The notes: a model not told the origin generated them from the letters alone. Counted from the stretch's first letter, positions 41,818 to 51,740 are shown. The stretch is DNA of 64,000 bases from Gemmatimonadaceae bacterium (GCA_013813715.1 JACCRF010000001.1:21614-85613); one strand, 5' to 3'. Program-made: numbers and translations.

Positions 41818-43197
41818 ATGGCAACCAAGGTCGTGATGGAGGCGCTCTCTCCGACGATGGAGGAAGGCCGCCTCGTCAAGTGGCTCAAGAATGAAGGTGA
41901 TGCGGTCAAGACCGGAGATATTCTCGCCGAAGTCGAGACCGACAAAGCGGTAATGGAGCTGGTTGCCCGCGGCGATGGCATAGTGCGGAAGCGGCTGGCA
42001 AGCGAGGGCGACGCCTCGCCGGTTGGAACGCTGCTGGCGGTAATAGCTGCGGCCGACGAGAACATCGACGCACTCGTCGCGGGCCCCCCGAAGGCGGAGG
42101 CGCCTCCCGCTGAGGCGCCGGGCGCCGCACCAGCGGCCTCGGAACCGTCTTCCGCCGAGCCGTCTCCCGCCCCGCCGGCATCAGCCGAGGAGCAAGCGGC
42201 GGCGCCCGCGCAGGAAACAGCCCAGGCGCCCACTCCTCCTCCTCCTTCTCCCCCTGCTCCCCCTGCTTCTCCTGCCCGCGGTTCTCCCTCTTCTCCCGCC
42301 CTTTCCCCTCATCGCTCTGCTCCCCACCCTCGGTCATCCCCGCTCGCGCGCCGGATGGCGTCCGAGCGCGGCGTCGAGCTCGCTCGGTTGCGCGGGTCGG
42401 GGCCGGGCGGGCGGATCGTAAAGAAAGACGTCGAGAGCGCGGCCGCAGCCGGAACGGCTCGCCCTGGTACCGCCGGGACCGCCGTCGTTGCGCCGCGGTT
42501 CATTTCGCGCGAGGGCGATTACCAGGACATTCCGCTCACGCAGATCAGGAAAACGATCGCGCGGCGACTGGTCGAGTCAATCGGACCCGTACCGACCTTC
42601 TACCTCACGACCGAGCTCGATGCCGGCCAGGCAGCGGAAATGCGCGCGCAGCTCAAGGAACTCGGCGACGATTACAAGGCCAGCTTTAACGACATCGTCC
42701 TGAAATCAGTGGCGAGCGCTCTGTCAGACCACCCCGAAGTGAACGCTCACTGGATGGGCGACCACATCCGCCACTTCAATCGTGTTCACGTCGCGATGGC
42801 CGTGGCCGTCCAGGAAGGCCTGATAACGCCGGTCATCTTCGACGCCGACCGCAAAACACTGGTTGAGATCTCGGCCGAGGCGCGGCAGCTCGCCGAAAAG
42901 GCGCGCCAGCGAAAACTCACGCCCGAGCAGTACACCGGAGGAACATTCTCGGTCTCAAACCTCGGTATGCTTGGCATCGAGGAGTTCACGGCGATCATCA
43001 ATCCGCCCGAGGCGGGAATTCTCGCCGTGGGCGCGGTTGAAGCGAAGCCGATGGTTGTCGACGGCGAGATTGTCGTGCGGCAGAGAATGCGCGTCACGAT
43101 GAGCTGCGATCACCGAGTGATCGACGGCGCTACGGGGGCGAAGTTCCTCCAGACCGTGCGCAGGTATTTCGAGAATCCGCTGTTGCTTGTTATCTAG
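41818..43197 (+). CDS. pdhC: Dihydrolipoamide acyltransferase E2, one lipoyl domain
   Basis: EVETDKAVMEL lipoyl motif; SPLARRMASERGVELARLRGSGPGGRIVKKDVE binding domain; MSCDHRVIDGATGAKFLQ. Confidence 0.95.
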   Translation: MATKVVMEALSPTMEEGRLVKWLKNEGDAVKTGDILAEVETDKAVMELVARGDGIVRKRLASEGDASPVGTLLAVIAAADENIDALVAGPPKAEAPPAEAPGAAPAASEPSSAEPSPAPPASAEEQAAAPAQETAQAPTPPPPSPPAPPASPARGSPSSPALSPHRSAPHPRSSPLARRMASERGVELARLRGSGPGGRIVKKDVESAAAAGTARPGTAGTAVVAPRFISREGDYQDIPLTQIRKTIARRLVESIGPVPTFYLTTELDAGQAAEMRAQLKELGDDYKASFNDIVLKSVASALSDHPEVNAHWMGDHIRHFNRVHVAMAVAVQEGLITPVIFDADRKTLVEISAEARQLAEKARQRKLTPEQYTGGTFSVSNLGMLGIEEFTAIINPPEAGILAVGAVEAKPMVVDGEIVVRQRMRVTMSCDHRVIDGATGAKFLQTVRRYFENPLLLVI

Positions 43198-43228
43198 AGC
43201 AACGGTCAACTGGCAACGGGTAACGGTA

Positions 43229-44635
43229 ATGGCATCCTTCGACGTGATCTTCATCGGTGGCGGTCCCGCCGGTTATGTGGGCGCGATCCGCTCAGCGCAG
43301 CTCGGAATGTCCGTTGCCGTGATCGAGCGCGAAGCGCTTGGCGGCACCTGCGTGCTGTGGGGGTGCATTCCGGCGAAAGCACTGCTCGAATCGGCGTCCC
43401 TCGCCAACAAGATCAGGAAATCAGAGGAGTTCGGAATCACGGTCGGAGACACCAAGTTCGACTACGGCGTCGCGATGAAGCGGTCGCGGGCGGTGAGTAC
43501 CCAGAACTCGAAGGGGGTCGAGTTTCTCTTCAAGAAGCATAAGATCACCCACATCAAGGGCACGGCGAAGCTCGCCGGCAAGAACGCCGTGACGGTGAAA
43601 ACAGCGGAGGGCAAAGACGAGAAGCACGATGCGAAAAAGGGCGTCGTCATCTCCACGGGCTCACGCGTCAAGGGACTGCCGCAGGCGGGGCTCGAGCTGA
43701 ACAGGAAGAACGTCCTGTCATCGGATGAAGTCCTCGTTCTGGAGAAAGCGCCGAAGACCATGGCGATAGTCGGCGCAGGCGCGGTGGGCTGCGAATTCGC
43801 TGACGTGTTCAATGCCTTCGGCACCCAGGTGACACTGCTGGATGTAGCACCGGCGATTCTCCCGCTCGAGGACGCTGAGTGTTCGGCCGAGCTCGCGAAG
43901 GCATTCAAGAAGCGCAAGATCGAGGTGATCACCGGCGCGAAGATCGGCAACGTGAAGATCGGCGAGTCGTCGGTGTCGATGACGATCGAGGCCGGCGGAA
44001 AGTCGCAGACGCTCGAGGTCGAGCAGGTACTCGTGGCCACTGGACGTGCGCCCAACGTGGAGGACATCGGCCTCAACGAGGCTGGAGTCCAGCTCACCGA
44101 CAAGGGATTCGTGAAGATCAACGAGCGCATGGAGACGACGATGAAGGGCATCTACGCGATCGGCGATGTTGCCGGCCCGCCGATGCTCGCCCACAAGGGC
44201 TCTCGCGAAGGGTCCGTGCTAGCCGAGCTGCTGGCGGGAAGCGCTAAGCCCCATCTGGTTAACTACGGCAACATTCCAAACGCGACGTACTGCCATCCCG
44301 AGGTCGCATCCGTCGGGCTTACCGAGCAGCAGTGCAAGGACAGGAAGCTCGAGTACAAGGTCGGCAAGTTTCCCTTCTCCGCCAACGGACGGGCCCGGAC
44401 GTCGGGAGAAACCGAGGGATTTGTCAAGATCGTCCGCGACGCGAAGTACGGCGAGATACTCGGCGCTCACATCATCGGCTCGCATGCGACAGAGCTGCTG
44501 CATGAGCTCGTGGTAGCGAGAGAGAACGAGTTCACGGTGGAAGAGGTGGACCTGGCGGTGCACGCGCATCCGACGCTCTCCGAGGCGGTAGCCGAGGCCT
44601 GCCTGGATTCGCTGGGCAGGGTGATCCACGCCTGA
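43229..44635 (+). CDS. lpdA: Dihydrolipoamide dehydrogenase
   Basis: GGGPAGYVGAIRSAQLG, GGTCVLWGCIPAKALLES redox Cys pair, HAHPTLSEAVAEA. Confidence 0.96.
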   Translation: MASFDVIFIGGGPAGYVGAIRSAQLGMSVAVIEREALGGTCVLWGCIPAKALLESASLANKIRKSEEFGITVGDTKFDYGVAMKRSRAVSTQNSKGVEFLFKKHKITHIKGTAKLAGKNAVTVKTAEGKDEKHDAKKGVVISTGSRVKGLPQAGLELNRKNVLSSDEVLVLEKAPKTMAIVGAGAVGCEFADVFNAFGTQVTLLDVAPAILPLEDAECSAELAKAFKKRKIEVITGAKIGNVKIGESSVSMTIEAGGKSQTLEVEQVLVATGRAPNVEDIGLNEAGVQLTDKGFVKINERMETTMKGIYAIGDVAGPPMLAHKGSREGSVLAELLAGSAKPHLVNYGNIPNATYCHPEVASVGLTEQQCKDRKLEYKVGKFPFSANGRARTSGETEGFVKIVRDAKYGEILGAHIIGSHATELLHELVVARENEFTVEEVDLAVHAHPTLSEAVAEACLDSLGRVIHA

Positions 44636-44663
44636 CAGCGGCGACGGCCGGAGCAACTCGGAC

Positions 44664-45389
44664 TTATCGCGCGAGCTTTGGGTCGTCCGCCTCGGAAGGA
44701 CCGGCTACGAAGAGGCGCTGGGGCTCCAGCGCGCCGCCGCGAGAGACAGAATCACCGGAGCGATCCCTCAGGATCTGCTGATCCTCGTCGAGCACGATCC
44801 CGTCGTCACGCTCGGACGCTCATCGAAGCAGAAGAATCTCGTCGCAAGCGCCGACTACCTCGCGTCGCGCGGCGTCGAGTTGTTCGAGGTCGAGCGGGGC
44901 GGCGACGCCACGTTCCACGGCCCGGGCCAGCTCGTGGGCTACCCGATCATAGATCTCAAGCGGCACCGCCAGGACCTCCACTGGTTCCTGCGCCAATTGG
45001 AGGAGGCTCTTATCAGGACTGTCAGTGAATATGGGATATCGGGAGAACGGAGCTCGGGGTACACCGGCGTCTGGACGAAGGGCCGCAAGATCGCGTCGAT
45101 CGGCGTACACGCCCGCGACTGGGTGACCTGGCACGGTTTCGCCCTCAATGTCGTGACGGATCTCTCGTATTTCGATCTCATCGTGCCGTGTGGCATTCAG
45201 GGAGTCGAGATGACGTCCATCTCGAAGGAGATTTCGACGCGGAGCGATGCGGCGCCAGTCAGCTTGAGTGTCGAATCCGTCGGCGATCTTGCGTCCTCGG
45301 CGTTCGCGGAAGTCTTCGATCTCGCTCCAGTCGACGTTTCCGCGGGCGAGCTTGAGGTCGCCACGACTGGCTCGTATGAAAAAGGTTGA
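44664..45389 (+). CDS. lipB: Octanoyltransferase LipB; no ATG/GTG/TTG upstream of the conserved N-terminus
   Basis: In-frame read-through (L)SRELWVVRLGRTGYEEALGLQ...VEHDPVVTLGRSS...RGGDATFHGPGQLVGYPI...KIASIGV; first ORF-track start (TTG 44880) lies inside the domain. Confidence 0.8.
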   Translation, partial: LSRELWVVRLGRTGYEEALGLQRAAARDRITGAIPQDLLILVEHDPVVTLGRSSKQKNLVASADYLASRGVELFEVERGGDATFHGPGQLVGYPIIDLKRHRQDLHWFLRQLEEALIRTVSEYGISGERSSGYTGVWTKGRKIASIGVHARDWVTWHGFALNVVTDLSYFDLIVPCGIQGVEMTSISKEISTRSDAAPVSLSVESVGDLASSAFAEVFDLAPVDVSAGELEVATTGSYEKG

Positions 45390-45390
45390 G

Positions 45391-45490
45391 GAACGATTGA
45401 ACGGATTTGAACGGATCAGGAACGCGTTTAGAGATTGACTGAAAGAGCTTCGGCTATCCGTCCCTGAGCCGTTCCCATCCGTCAGATCGC
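45391..45490. repeat. Dispersed intergenic inverted-repeat element, copy C
   Basis: GAACGATTGAACGGATTTGAACGGATCAGGAACG facing TCCGTCCCTGAGCCGTTCCCATCCGTCAGATCGCC. Confidence 0.7.
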
Positions 45491-45492
45491 CG

Positions 45493-46750
45493 TTACAGCG
45501 ACTTCAGGTACTGGACGAGGTCGCGCTGTTGTGCAGCGGATAGATTCAGGTGGCGGACAGTATTGTAGTGCGCCACCACGGCCTCGAGCGAGGCAGCACT
45601 GCCGTCATGGAAATAAGGCGGATGCTGCCATAAGCCCCGGAGCGGTGTAGTTCGATATGCCTTGTTCGTCGTACGCAACGCGTACGCACCATCCATTCCC
45701 GTCTCCGCCGCGGCGTGGAGCACACCCGAGTTGTTATCGGTGCCGCTGCCGCCAACGTGGCATGGTGCACAGGAGCCCTTGAACACCGCTCGCCCGCGGT
45801 GGGCAGCGTCCGAGTCGAAGCTCCCCGCAGGTGGCGCAGGCGCCTCCAGGCTGTGCTGATAGGCACGCAAGGCAGGGAGCTTCGGGCCGACCAGGTCCGG
45901 GGTCTGGCGGATATCGATGCCCAGACGGGGATCGGAGAAGTTGCCCTGCCCGTGCATCTGCGTCACCGCAACGTAGGCGTTCCAGTACGAGACGGGACCT
46001 TCCGCCGTGTACGTCTCGTTTCGCACGCGCGCCAAGCCATAGGCGGGAGGCAGTACGAGCGGGGTGTTCTTGCCGTCGATGTTGAAGCGCGGATCGTACT
46101 TCCCCGGGCCCCACGAGTTGTAGACCGCCTTTTGCGCCGGTGTGATCGCCGGAGATAACGCGATGATAGCTCCCACATTGAGATCGCGGTTCGGCCAGCC
46201 ATCCTTGCGGTGTCCTATGCCTTTCGAGAAGGGTTGCCAACGGTCGAATGACAGAGTGCACAGGTTATTCCTACGCGCTTGAGCACGTCTTTGCCATTCA
46301 CCGTCTCGACGGTGCCCTGAACTCCGACCACAGCGTTCAACTTGAGCAGCGTGACGGTGGTCGCCGGATCGTTCAGATCCACCTGGCCGGCCTTTATCGC
46401 CGCCGCGATATCGGGGGGGATAGCATCGGCGTCGACCTTGAGCCCGACCGATAAAGCCGTTGTCGGGCTTACCGAACTCTGAATGACTTCGTGCAGGCGA
46501 GCGGTATCTGTCCAGAATTGTTCGTCGCCGAAGGTGTCGAAGCGGAATATCCGCTGCCCGGCCGCTATGGCCTGGGGCGAGCGGTCCTCGGCAACGACTC
46601 TCGCGTCTGTCGGACCTTCGGGCGGCATTTCGTTCGACCGATCGGCGACGTGCACCCCGCGGCGAACAGGATGACAAACCCGGCAGCGAGCCACCGCAAC
46701 TGGCCGAGACGTGCTAAACGCTGGTTCGCTCGAACGAATCCCGTGGACAT
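45493..46750 (-). pseudogene. Di-haem cytochrome c (peroxidase-like) lipoprotein split across frames by two apparent frameshifts
   Basis: MSTGFVRANQ...FAAGCTSPIG in one frame, MPPEGP...ITCALCHSTV in a second, FSKGIGHRKDGWPNRDLNVGAI...CAPCHVGG in a third. Confidence 0.75.
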
Positions 46751-47036
46751 TTGACACCCCTGATCAATGTGGCAGAGAAGGTGACTGGACGCCCTTCCCA
46801 AAATATCGGCTAGGCGCGAGGGATGGGCAAGTCCGTACTGCGTTATCTGCAAGAATCTGACCCAGGGCATGCGAAACGGGACGCTTGGCGAGCGCCGCCG
46901 CGAACGACAAGACCGCTGTTTCCCTTTGGCGGCGCAAGCTTCCATGCCTTGCTCACGCGGCGCACTTCTGGAACTTTTATTTGTTGAGCCGGGAAATCTT
47001 CCCGGTCCGCGTGATTCCTTGACCCGTTCCGGCCGT

Positions 47037-47681
47037 ATGGCGATGGCGCTCGTTCGTCCGAACAGTTCAGCCCGCAAAGTGCTGGCGCAGCTTCGCCGCG
47101 GACCGATGACAGTGGAGGATCTGGCAATGGTCCTCCGGCTTACAGACAATGCAATTCGGAACCAGCTTCGGAAGCTTCAGGACGCGGCGCTGGTCACTCG
47201 AACCGGGGTGCGTCCCGGAGTGAGCAAGCCATCGGCGCTCTATGCGATAACCCTCGAGGGACAGATTCAGTTTTCTACGATCTACCTCCCGGTGCTCACG
47301 CAATTCATGCTGGTGGCCGAAGGCCAGTGCGCGGGAAAGCAACTGGAAACATTCATGAGGGAAACCGGAAAGTCGCTCGCCGCCCGCTATCCCAAACCCA
47401 TCGGCGATATCGGCCTTCGTGTCCACGCAGCGGCCCGCCTGCTGAAAAGCTTCGGCGGACTAGCCGACGTACGCACCCGAAACGGAACTTTCGTGATTCA
47501 AAGTCCGGTGTGTCCCCTCGCCGCGCTCACTTCCGAGCATCGTGCTGCCTGCAAGGTGCTCGAGGGATTGCTCACGGAATACACCGGCGCTCCGGTGAAT
47601 AGCTGTTGCAGTGTCGAAGAAGAGCCGCAATGCTGCTTCGAGGTGCCAAGGGCGGGTGTCCCGGCAGCCCGCCGTGGATGA
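47037..47681 (+). CDS. Winged-helix regulator with Cys-rich C-terminus (SufR-like)
   Basis: VLAQLRRGPMTVEDLAMVLRLTDNAIRNQLRKLQDAALVTR; CPLAALTSEHRAACKVLEGLLTEYTGAPVNSCCSVEEEPQCCFEV. Confidence 0.75.
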   Translation: MAMALVRPNSSARKVLAQLRRGPMTVEDLAMVLRLTDNAIRNQLRKLQDAALVTRTGVRPGVSKPSALYAITLEGQIQFSTIYLPVLTQFMLVAEGQCAGKQLETFMRETGKSLAARYPKPIGDIGLRVHAAARLLKSFGGLADVRTRNGTFVIQSPVCPLAALTSEHRAACKVLEGLLTEYTGAPVNSCCSVEEEPQCCFEVPRAGVPAARRG

Positions 47682-47835
47682 TCGGGCAAAGCTCCGGAAT
47701 CCTGTCGCCAAAACCGGTTTTGCGTTTCAAGGGGCAGAGAAGCAATTCGGCCAAATACGCAGATAAGGCTGCGGTATCTTATCTCCGCCGAGAATCTTCG
47801 GCACCTTTTCGGGAAACGGACCTATATTACGTCGG

Positions 47836-49917
47836 ATGACTGAAGCCGCGGGTCCCCGCGTTTACCCCGCCCGGAAGCGAGTCGTCCACTCCAACCCGGC
47901 GCGTGACCTCGCCGCGGATCTGAACCCCCAGCAGGCGGCTGCCGCAACGCACGGCGACGGTCCTCTCCTCATCATCGCGGGTGCGGGCACTGGCAAGACC
48001 CGCACACTGGTGTATCGCGTCGCGCACCTGCTCGACTGCGGGGTGCGGCCCGAGAGAATTCTTCTGCTGACCTTTACCCGCCGCGCGTCGCAGGAGATGC
48101 TGTCTCGCGCGGAACGGCTCGTCGGATCGACAAGCCGCAAAGTTCACGGCGGGACGTTTCATGCCACCGCCCACCGGCTGCTGCGCCGCTATGGACTGGC
48201 GGCGGGACTCGCGAAGGACTTCACGATCATGGACCAGGGAGATTCTGCCGACCTCATGCGGCTCTCCCGTTCCCAGCTCGGCTACGCGACCAGATCGAAG
48301 CGCTTTCCGAAGAAAGAGACACTCCAGTACGTGTACTCGCGTCACATCAATACCGGCATCACGATAGAGGACATCGTCCGCGACGAGTACGCGCAGTTCG
48401 TGGACTACCTCGAGGACTTCGGGAAGGTCTTCGCCGACTACACCGATCGTAAGCAGCAGCGCAACCTGGTTGACTACGACGACCTCCTGCTGTTCTGGGC
48501 GCTGATGCTCGAAGCGTCTCCGGAGCTCGCTGCAAAGATTTCGGGCATGTACGACCACCTGCTGGTGGACGAATATCAGGACACGAACGTTCTCCAGGCA
48601 CGAATTCTTCGGGGCATGTGTCGCACGCATGCGAACATCACCGTCGTCGGCGACGATGCGCAGAGCATTTATTCGTTCCGCGGCGCGAACTTCCGGAACA
48701 TTCTCGGATTCCCGAAGCAGTTCGCCGGCGCGACGATAGTCACGCTGGAACAGAACTACCGCTCGACGCCCCAGATTCTCGAGGTCACCAACACGATGAT
48801 CTCGCGTGCGACGGAGCGGTTCACCAAGAACCTGTGGACCGAGCGCGCCGGCGGCGAGACACCGTGGCTCGTCGCGGCACAGGACGAACACCAGCAGACG
48901 CGGTTTGTCGTGGATCGCATCCTCGAGCTGCACGAGGAGAGTATTCCGCTTAGTGAGATCGCAGTGCTATTTCGTGCCGGATACATGTCCGCCGACCTCG
49001 AGATCGAGCTCACCAATCGCAAGATCCCGTTCGAGAAATGGGGTGGCCTCAAGTTTCTCGAGGCGGCGCACGTAAAGGATGTTCTCGCGTTTCTCCGGAT
49101 TCTCGAGAACCCGCGCGACGAGGTGAGCTGGTATCGAATCCTGCTGCTGCTTCCTGGAATCGGTGACGCAACCGCGCGATCGGCGATCGAGGCGATGGCG
49201 AGCGCGGCGTGGGAATCGGCGGCCTTCGGAAGATATCAGCCTCCGCCGCGCGCCCGCGCTGCACACACCGCGCTCGTCGCGCTGCTCGACGGGCTTCGCG
49301 ATGATCCCAACGCCGACCAGGCGAAAGTGACGGCCGACATCGCACGCGTCAGGACGCTGTACGACAGCATCCTCCGCGAGCGGTACGACAGAGCGGAGCC
49401 GCGGCTTTCCGACCTCGACCAGCTCCAGACAATCGCCGCCGGGTACCCTGACCGTGCCGCTTTTCTCTCGGCACTGGCTCTCGAGCCCCCTCAGGCGACG
49501 CAGGATCTGGCCGGCGCATCACGCGACGACGACGATTGCCTCATCCTGAGCACCGCCCATTCGGCCAAAGGCAAGGAATGGGATGCGGTGTTTGTCATCT
49601 GGGCGGTAGATGGCTGGTTTCCGTCCGCGCGTTGCCTCGACAATGACGAGGACACCGATGAGGAGCGCCGGCTCATGTACGTAGCGATGACGCGCGCGCG
49701 AAACTATCTCAGCGTCACTTACCCTTTGAACGCGTATTCGACACGGCGCGGGGCGAACTACTCGATCGACCAGCTCTCGCGTTTCATCGACCGCGGCGTG
49801 CGCGACCGGATGGAACGCGTAGCGCTCGGCTCTGAACAGGCGGTTCGCCCGGTCGAAGCGCCGGCCGTCTCGCCGCTCCTCGACCTGCGGGCGCTGCTGC
49901 GCGGCAAATTTGGTTGA
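47836..49917 (+). CDS. UvrD/PcrA-type ATP-dependent DNA helicase
   Basis: AGAGTGKTRTLVYRV, LLVDEYQDTN, VVGDDAQSIYSFRGA, STAHSAKGKEWDAVFVI, YVAMTRAR. Confidence 0.96.
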   Translation: MTEAAGPRVYPARKRVVHSNPARDLAADLNPQQAAAATHGDGPLLIIAGAGTGKTRTLVYRVAHLLDCGVRPERILLLTFTRRASQEMLSRAERLVGSTSRKVHGGTFHATAHRLLRRYGLAAGLAKDFTIMDQGDSADLMRLSRSQLGYATRSKRFPKKETLQYVYSRHINTGITIEDIVRDEYAQFVDYLEDFGKVFADYTDRKQQRNLVDYDDLLLFWALMLEASPELAAKISGMYDHLLVDEYQDTNVLQARILRGMCRTHANITVVGDDAQSIYSFRGANFRNILGFPKQFAGATIVTLEQNYRSTPQILEVTNTMISRATERFTKNLWTERAGGETPWLVAAQDEHQQTRFVVDRILELHEESIPLSEIAVLFRAGYMSADLEIELTNRKIPFEKWGGLKFLEAAHVKDVLAFLRILENPRDEVSWYRILLLLPGIGDATARSAIEAMASAAWESAAFGRYQPPPRARAAHTALVALLDGLRDDPNADQAKVTADIARVRTLYDSILRERYDRAEPRLSDLDQLQTIAAGYPDRAAFLSALALEPPQATQDLAGASRDDDDCLILSTAHSAKGKEWDAVFVIWAVDGWFPSARCLDNDEDTDEERRLMYVAMTRARNYLSVTYPLNAYSTRRGANYSIDQLSRFIDRGVRDRMERVALGSEQAVRPVEAPAVSPLLDLRALLRGKFG

Positions 49918-49960
49918 AAACGATCTGGCGATTCTCCGCCACGCGGCATCCGAGAACCAA

Positions 49961-50078
49961 GGTTAAAACGATCTGACTGATTGGAACGGATCAGGGACGG
50001 ATTGAACTTGGGGTTTGGCCTTTTTTCAATCTCCGATGCGTTTCTAATCCGTTCAAATCCGCCCAATCGTGGTTAATA
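49961..50078. repeat. Dispersed intergenic inverted-repeat element, copy D
   Basis: GGTTAAAACGATCTGACTGATTGGAACGGATCAGGGACGG facing TCTAATCCGTTCAAATCCGCCCAATCGTGGTTAAT between convergent genes. Confidence 0.75.
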
Positions 50079-50112
50079 TTTTTTCATAGGAGCCAGTCGC
50101 GGCGACACGAAA

Positions 50113-51183
50113 TCAGCGCGACGCGACCCAGCGTCTTAACGCCGCATAGGGGTCGCTGCGGCCGGATTTTGCAAGCCCGATGATCCGCCCAATCGAACGC
50201 TTCAGGTCGCGGCCCTCCCGCAGGTACACCGCATCGAACAGGTCGAGCTCCTTCGCGTAAACCCTTCGCGCGAGCAGCGACGCGTTGTCGAGCGGCACGC
50301 TCTGTACATAAAGTGGACTGATCGTTCTCAACCGCGGTCCGATATCGCTAACCAGGGCACGTCGGGCGTTCAGATAGACCGTGTCGCGCGCAAGGATGCG
50401 CGCCGCCTTGCTCTCCGGATGGCGGGCGTAGGCCGATTCCAGGGACTGCGAAAGCGCCGACCAGAACGCGCCGAGCAGCTTGTCATCCTCCCACTCTGCA
50501 TCGACCTTCGCTGCGGCCTCGTTCTGGCCGCGCGATCTGAAGAACGCCGCCGCTCCCCGAGCTCCCACGAAGCTCGCGAACGACTCGTTGAAGACCGCCT
50601 GATCCGGTGCGTAGAACGTGTTGTGCGTCACCTCGTGGATGACTGTGTTCACGAGCTCCAGGCTGTCGCGGGAGAGGGTGGTGCTGAGCAGGGGATCATT
50701 GAAGAATCCCAGGGTGCTGAACGCCCCGGATGGCCGCAGCGCGACATCGTAGCCCTCATCGTAGAGCGACTTCGCTGCTCTCCTCGCTTCCCCGAAGTCG
50801 AAGTAGCCCTTGTACGGCACCCGACCGACGATCGGAAACCACCACGTGTAAGGTTCGAGTCGATCCCGATATGCCGCCGAGAGGACGAGTACCAGTGTGT
50901 CCCGGTCGAGCTTCGAATACGTCGTGAAGCTCTCTTCGGTGCGGAGTCGGATCGAATCCTTTGCATACTGCCTGGTGTCGAGGACGATTTGCAGCTTGCG
51001 CCGTACGGCCGGCTCGATCGAGCGGTCGTTGACGAGCTTGGCGATCGGTTGCCGGCGCGCCAGAATCTTGCCCTCTTCCCAGCCTGCGCGGCTCAGGTAA
51101 CAGCCCGTGGGCGTGAGCGCTGCCAGCAGAACGATTGCTCCGGCCAGTCCGGCTACCAGTCGTTTACGCGACCTGCCTCCCAA
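50113..51183 (-). CDS. Predicted zinc aminopeptidase (PF10023-like)
   Basis: VIHEVTHNTFYAPDQAVFNESFASFVGARGA: HExxH plus downstream E. Confidence 0.8.
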   Translation of the reverse strand: MGGRSRKRLVAGLAGAIVLLAALTPTGCYLSRAGWEEGKILARRQPIAKLVNDRSIEPAVRRKLQIVLDTRQYAKDSIRLRTEESFTTYSKLDRDTLVLVLSAAYRDRLEPYTWWFPIVGRVPYKGYFDFGEARRAAKSLYDEGYDVALRPSGAFSTLGFFNDPLLSTTLSRDSLELVNTVIHEVTHNTFYAPDQAVFNESFASFVGARGAAAFFRSRGQNEAAAKVDAEWEDDKLLGAFWSALSQSLESAYARHPESKAARILARDTVYLNARRALVSDIGPRLRTISPLYVQSVPLDNASLLARRVYAKELDLFDAVYLREGRDLKRSIGRIIGLAKSGRSDPYAALRRWVASR

Positions 51184-51740
51184 GAAAAGTTGGTTCGTTC
51201 GCAGATTACCGGGACTAGATCTTGGAGCCCGACTCGGGGTTGATTCAGCAACCTGCGGTCTGGCATCCGGCTTCGCCAGCTTCCCGGCACCCGGCTACGA
51301 CGGGCAAGGAATAAACGCATAGTTGGTAGCTTTCAGCTTGGTCAGCGACCTGCGGCGAGCTCGGCCAGCGGTACAGACCGGGCAAATTGCTAAGCTGTTT
51401 GTTTGAGCGCGGGGCTGAGCGCTGACCAAGCTGGCTTCTAAGCACTATGTCGTTATTCCTTCCCGTCGCAGCCGAAAGCTTACGCAGCCGACAAAGCTGA
51501 ATGCCAGACGGCTGGCAGCCCGCAATCGAGAATCCCTTGATGGCGCAGTCTGGCTTGCTGAAGGACGGAAAATAGAAGCCGTATCCAACAATGAAAAGCA
51601 GGAGTCGCTGCTCGATCCCGCCGGATGACTACGCATCCACTCGACAAGCCGCCGGAAAGGTAGCAATAACGAACGAGGCGACGTACTCGCTACGCCGCCT
51701 GCGTCCCTGCACCTGGCTCGTCGGAACCCTGGTAGAGCTC

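Noticed and set aside
44678-45028. 116-aa ORF in another frame over lipB N-terminus
   Set aside because: Arg-rich shadow translation; the conserved LipB sequence is in the other frame.
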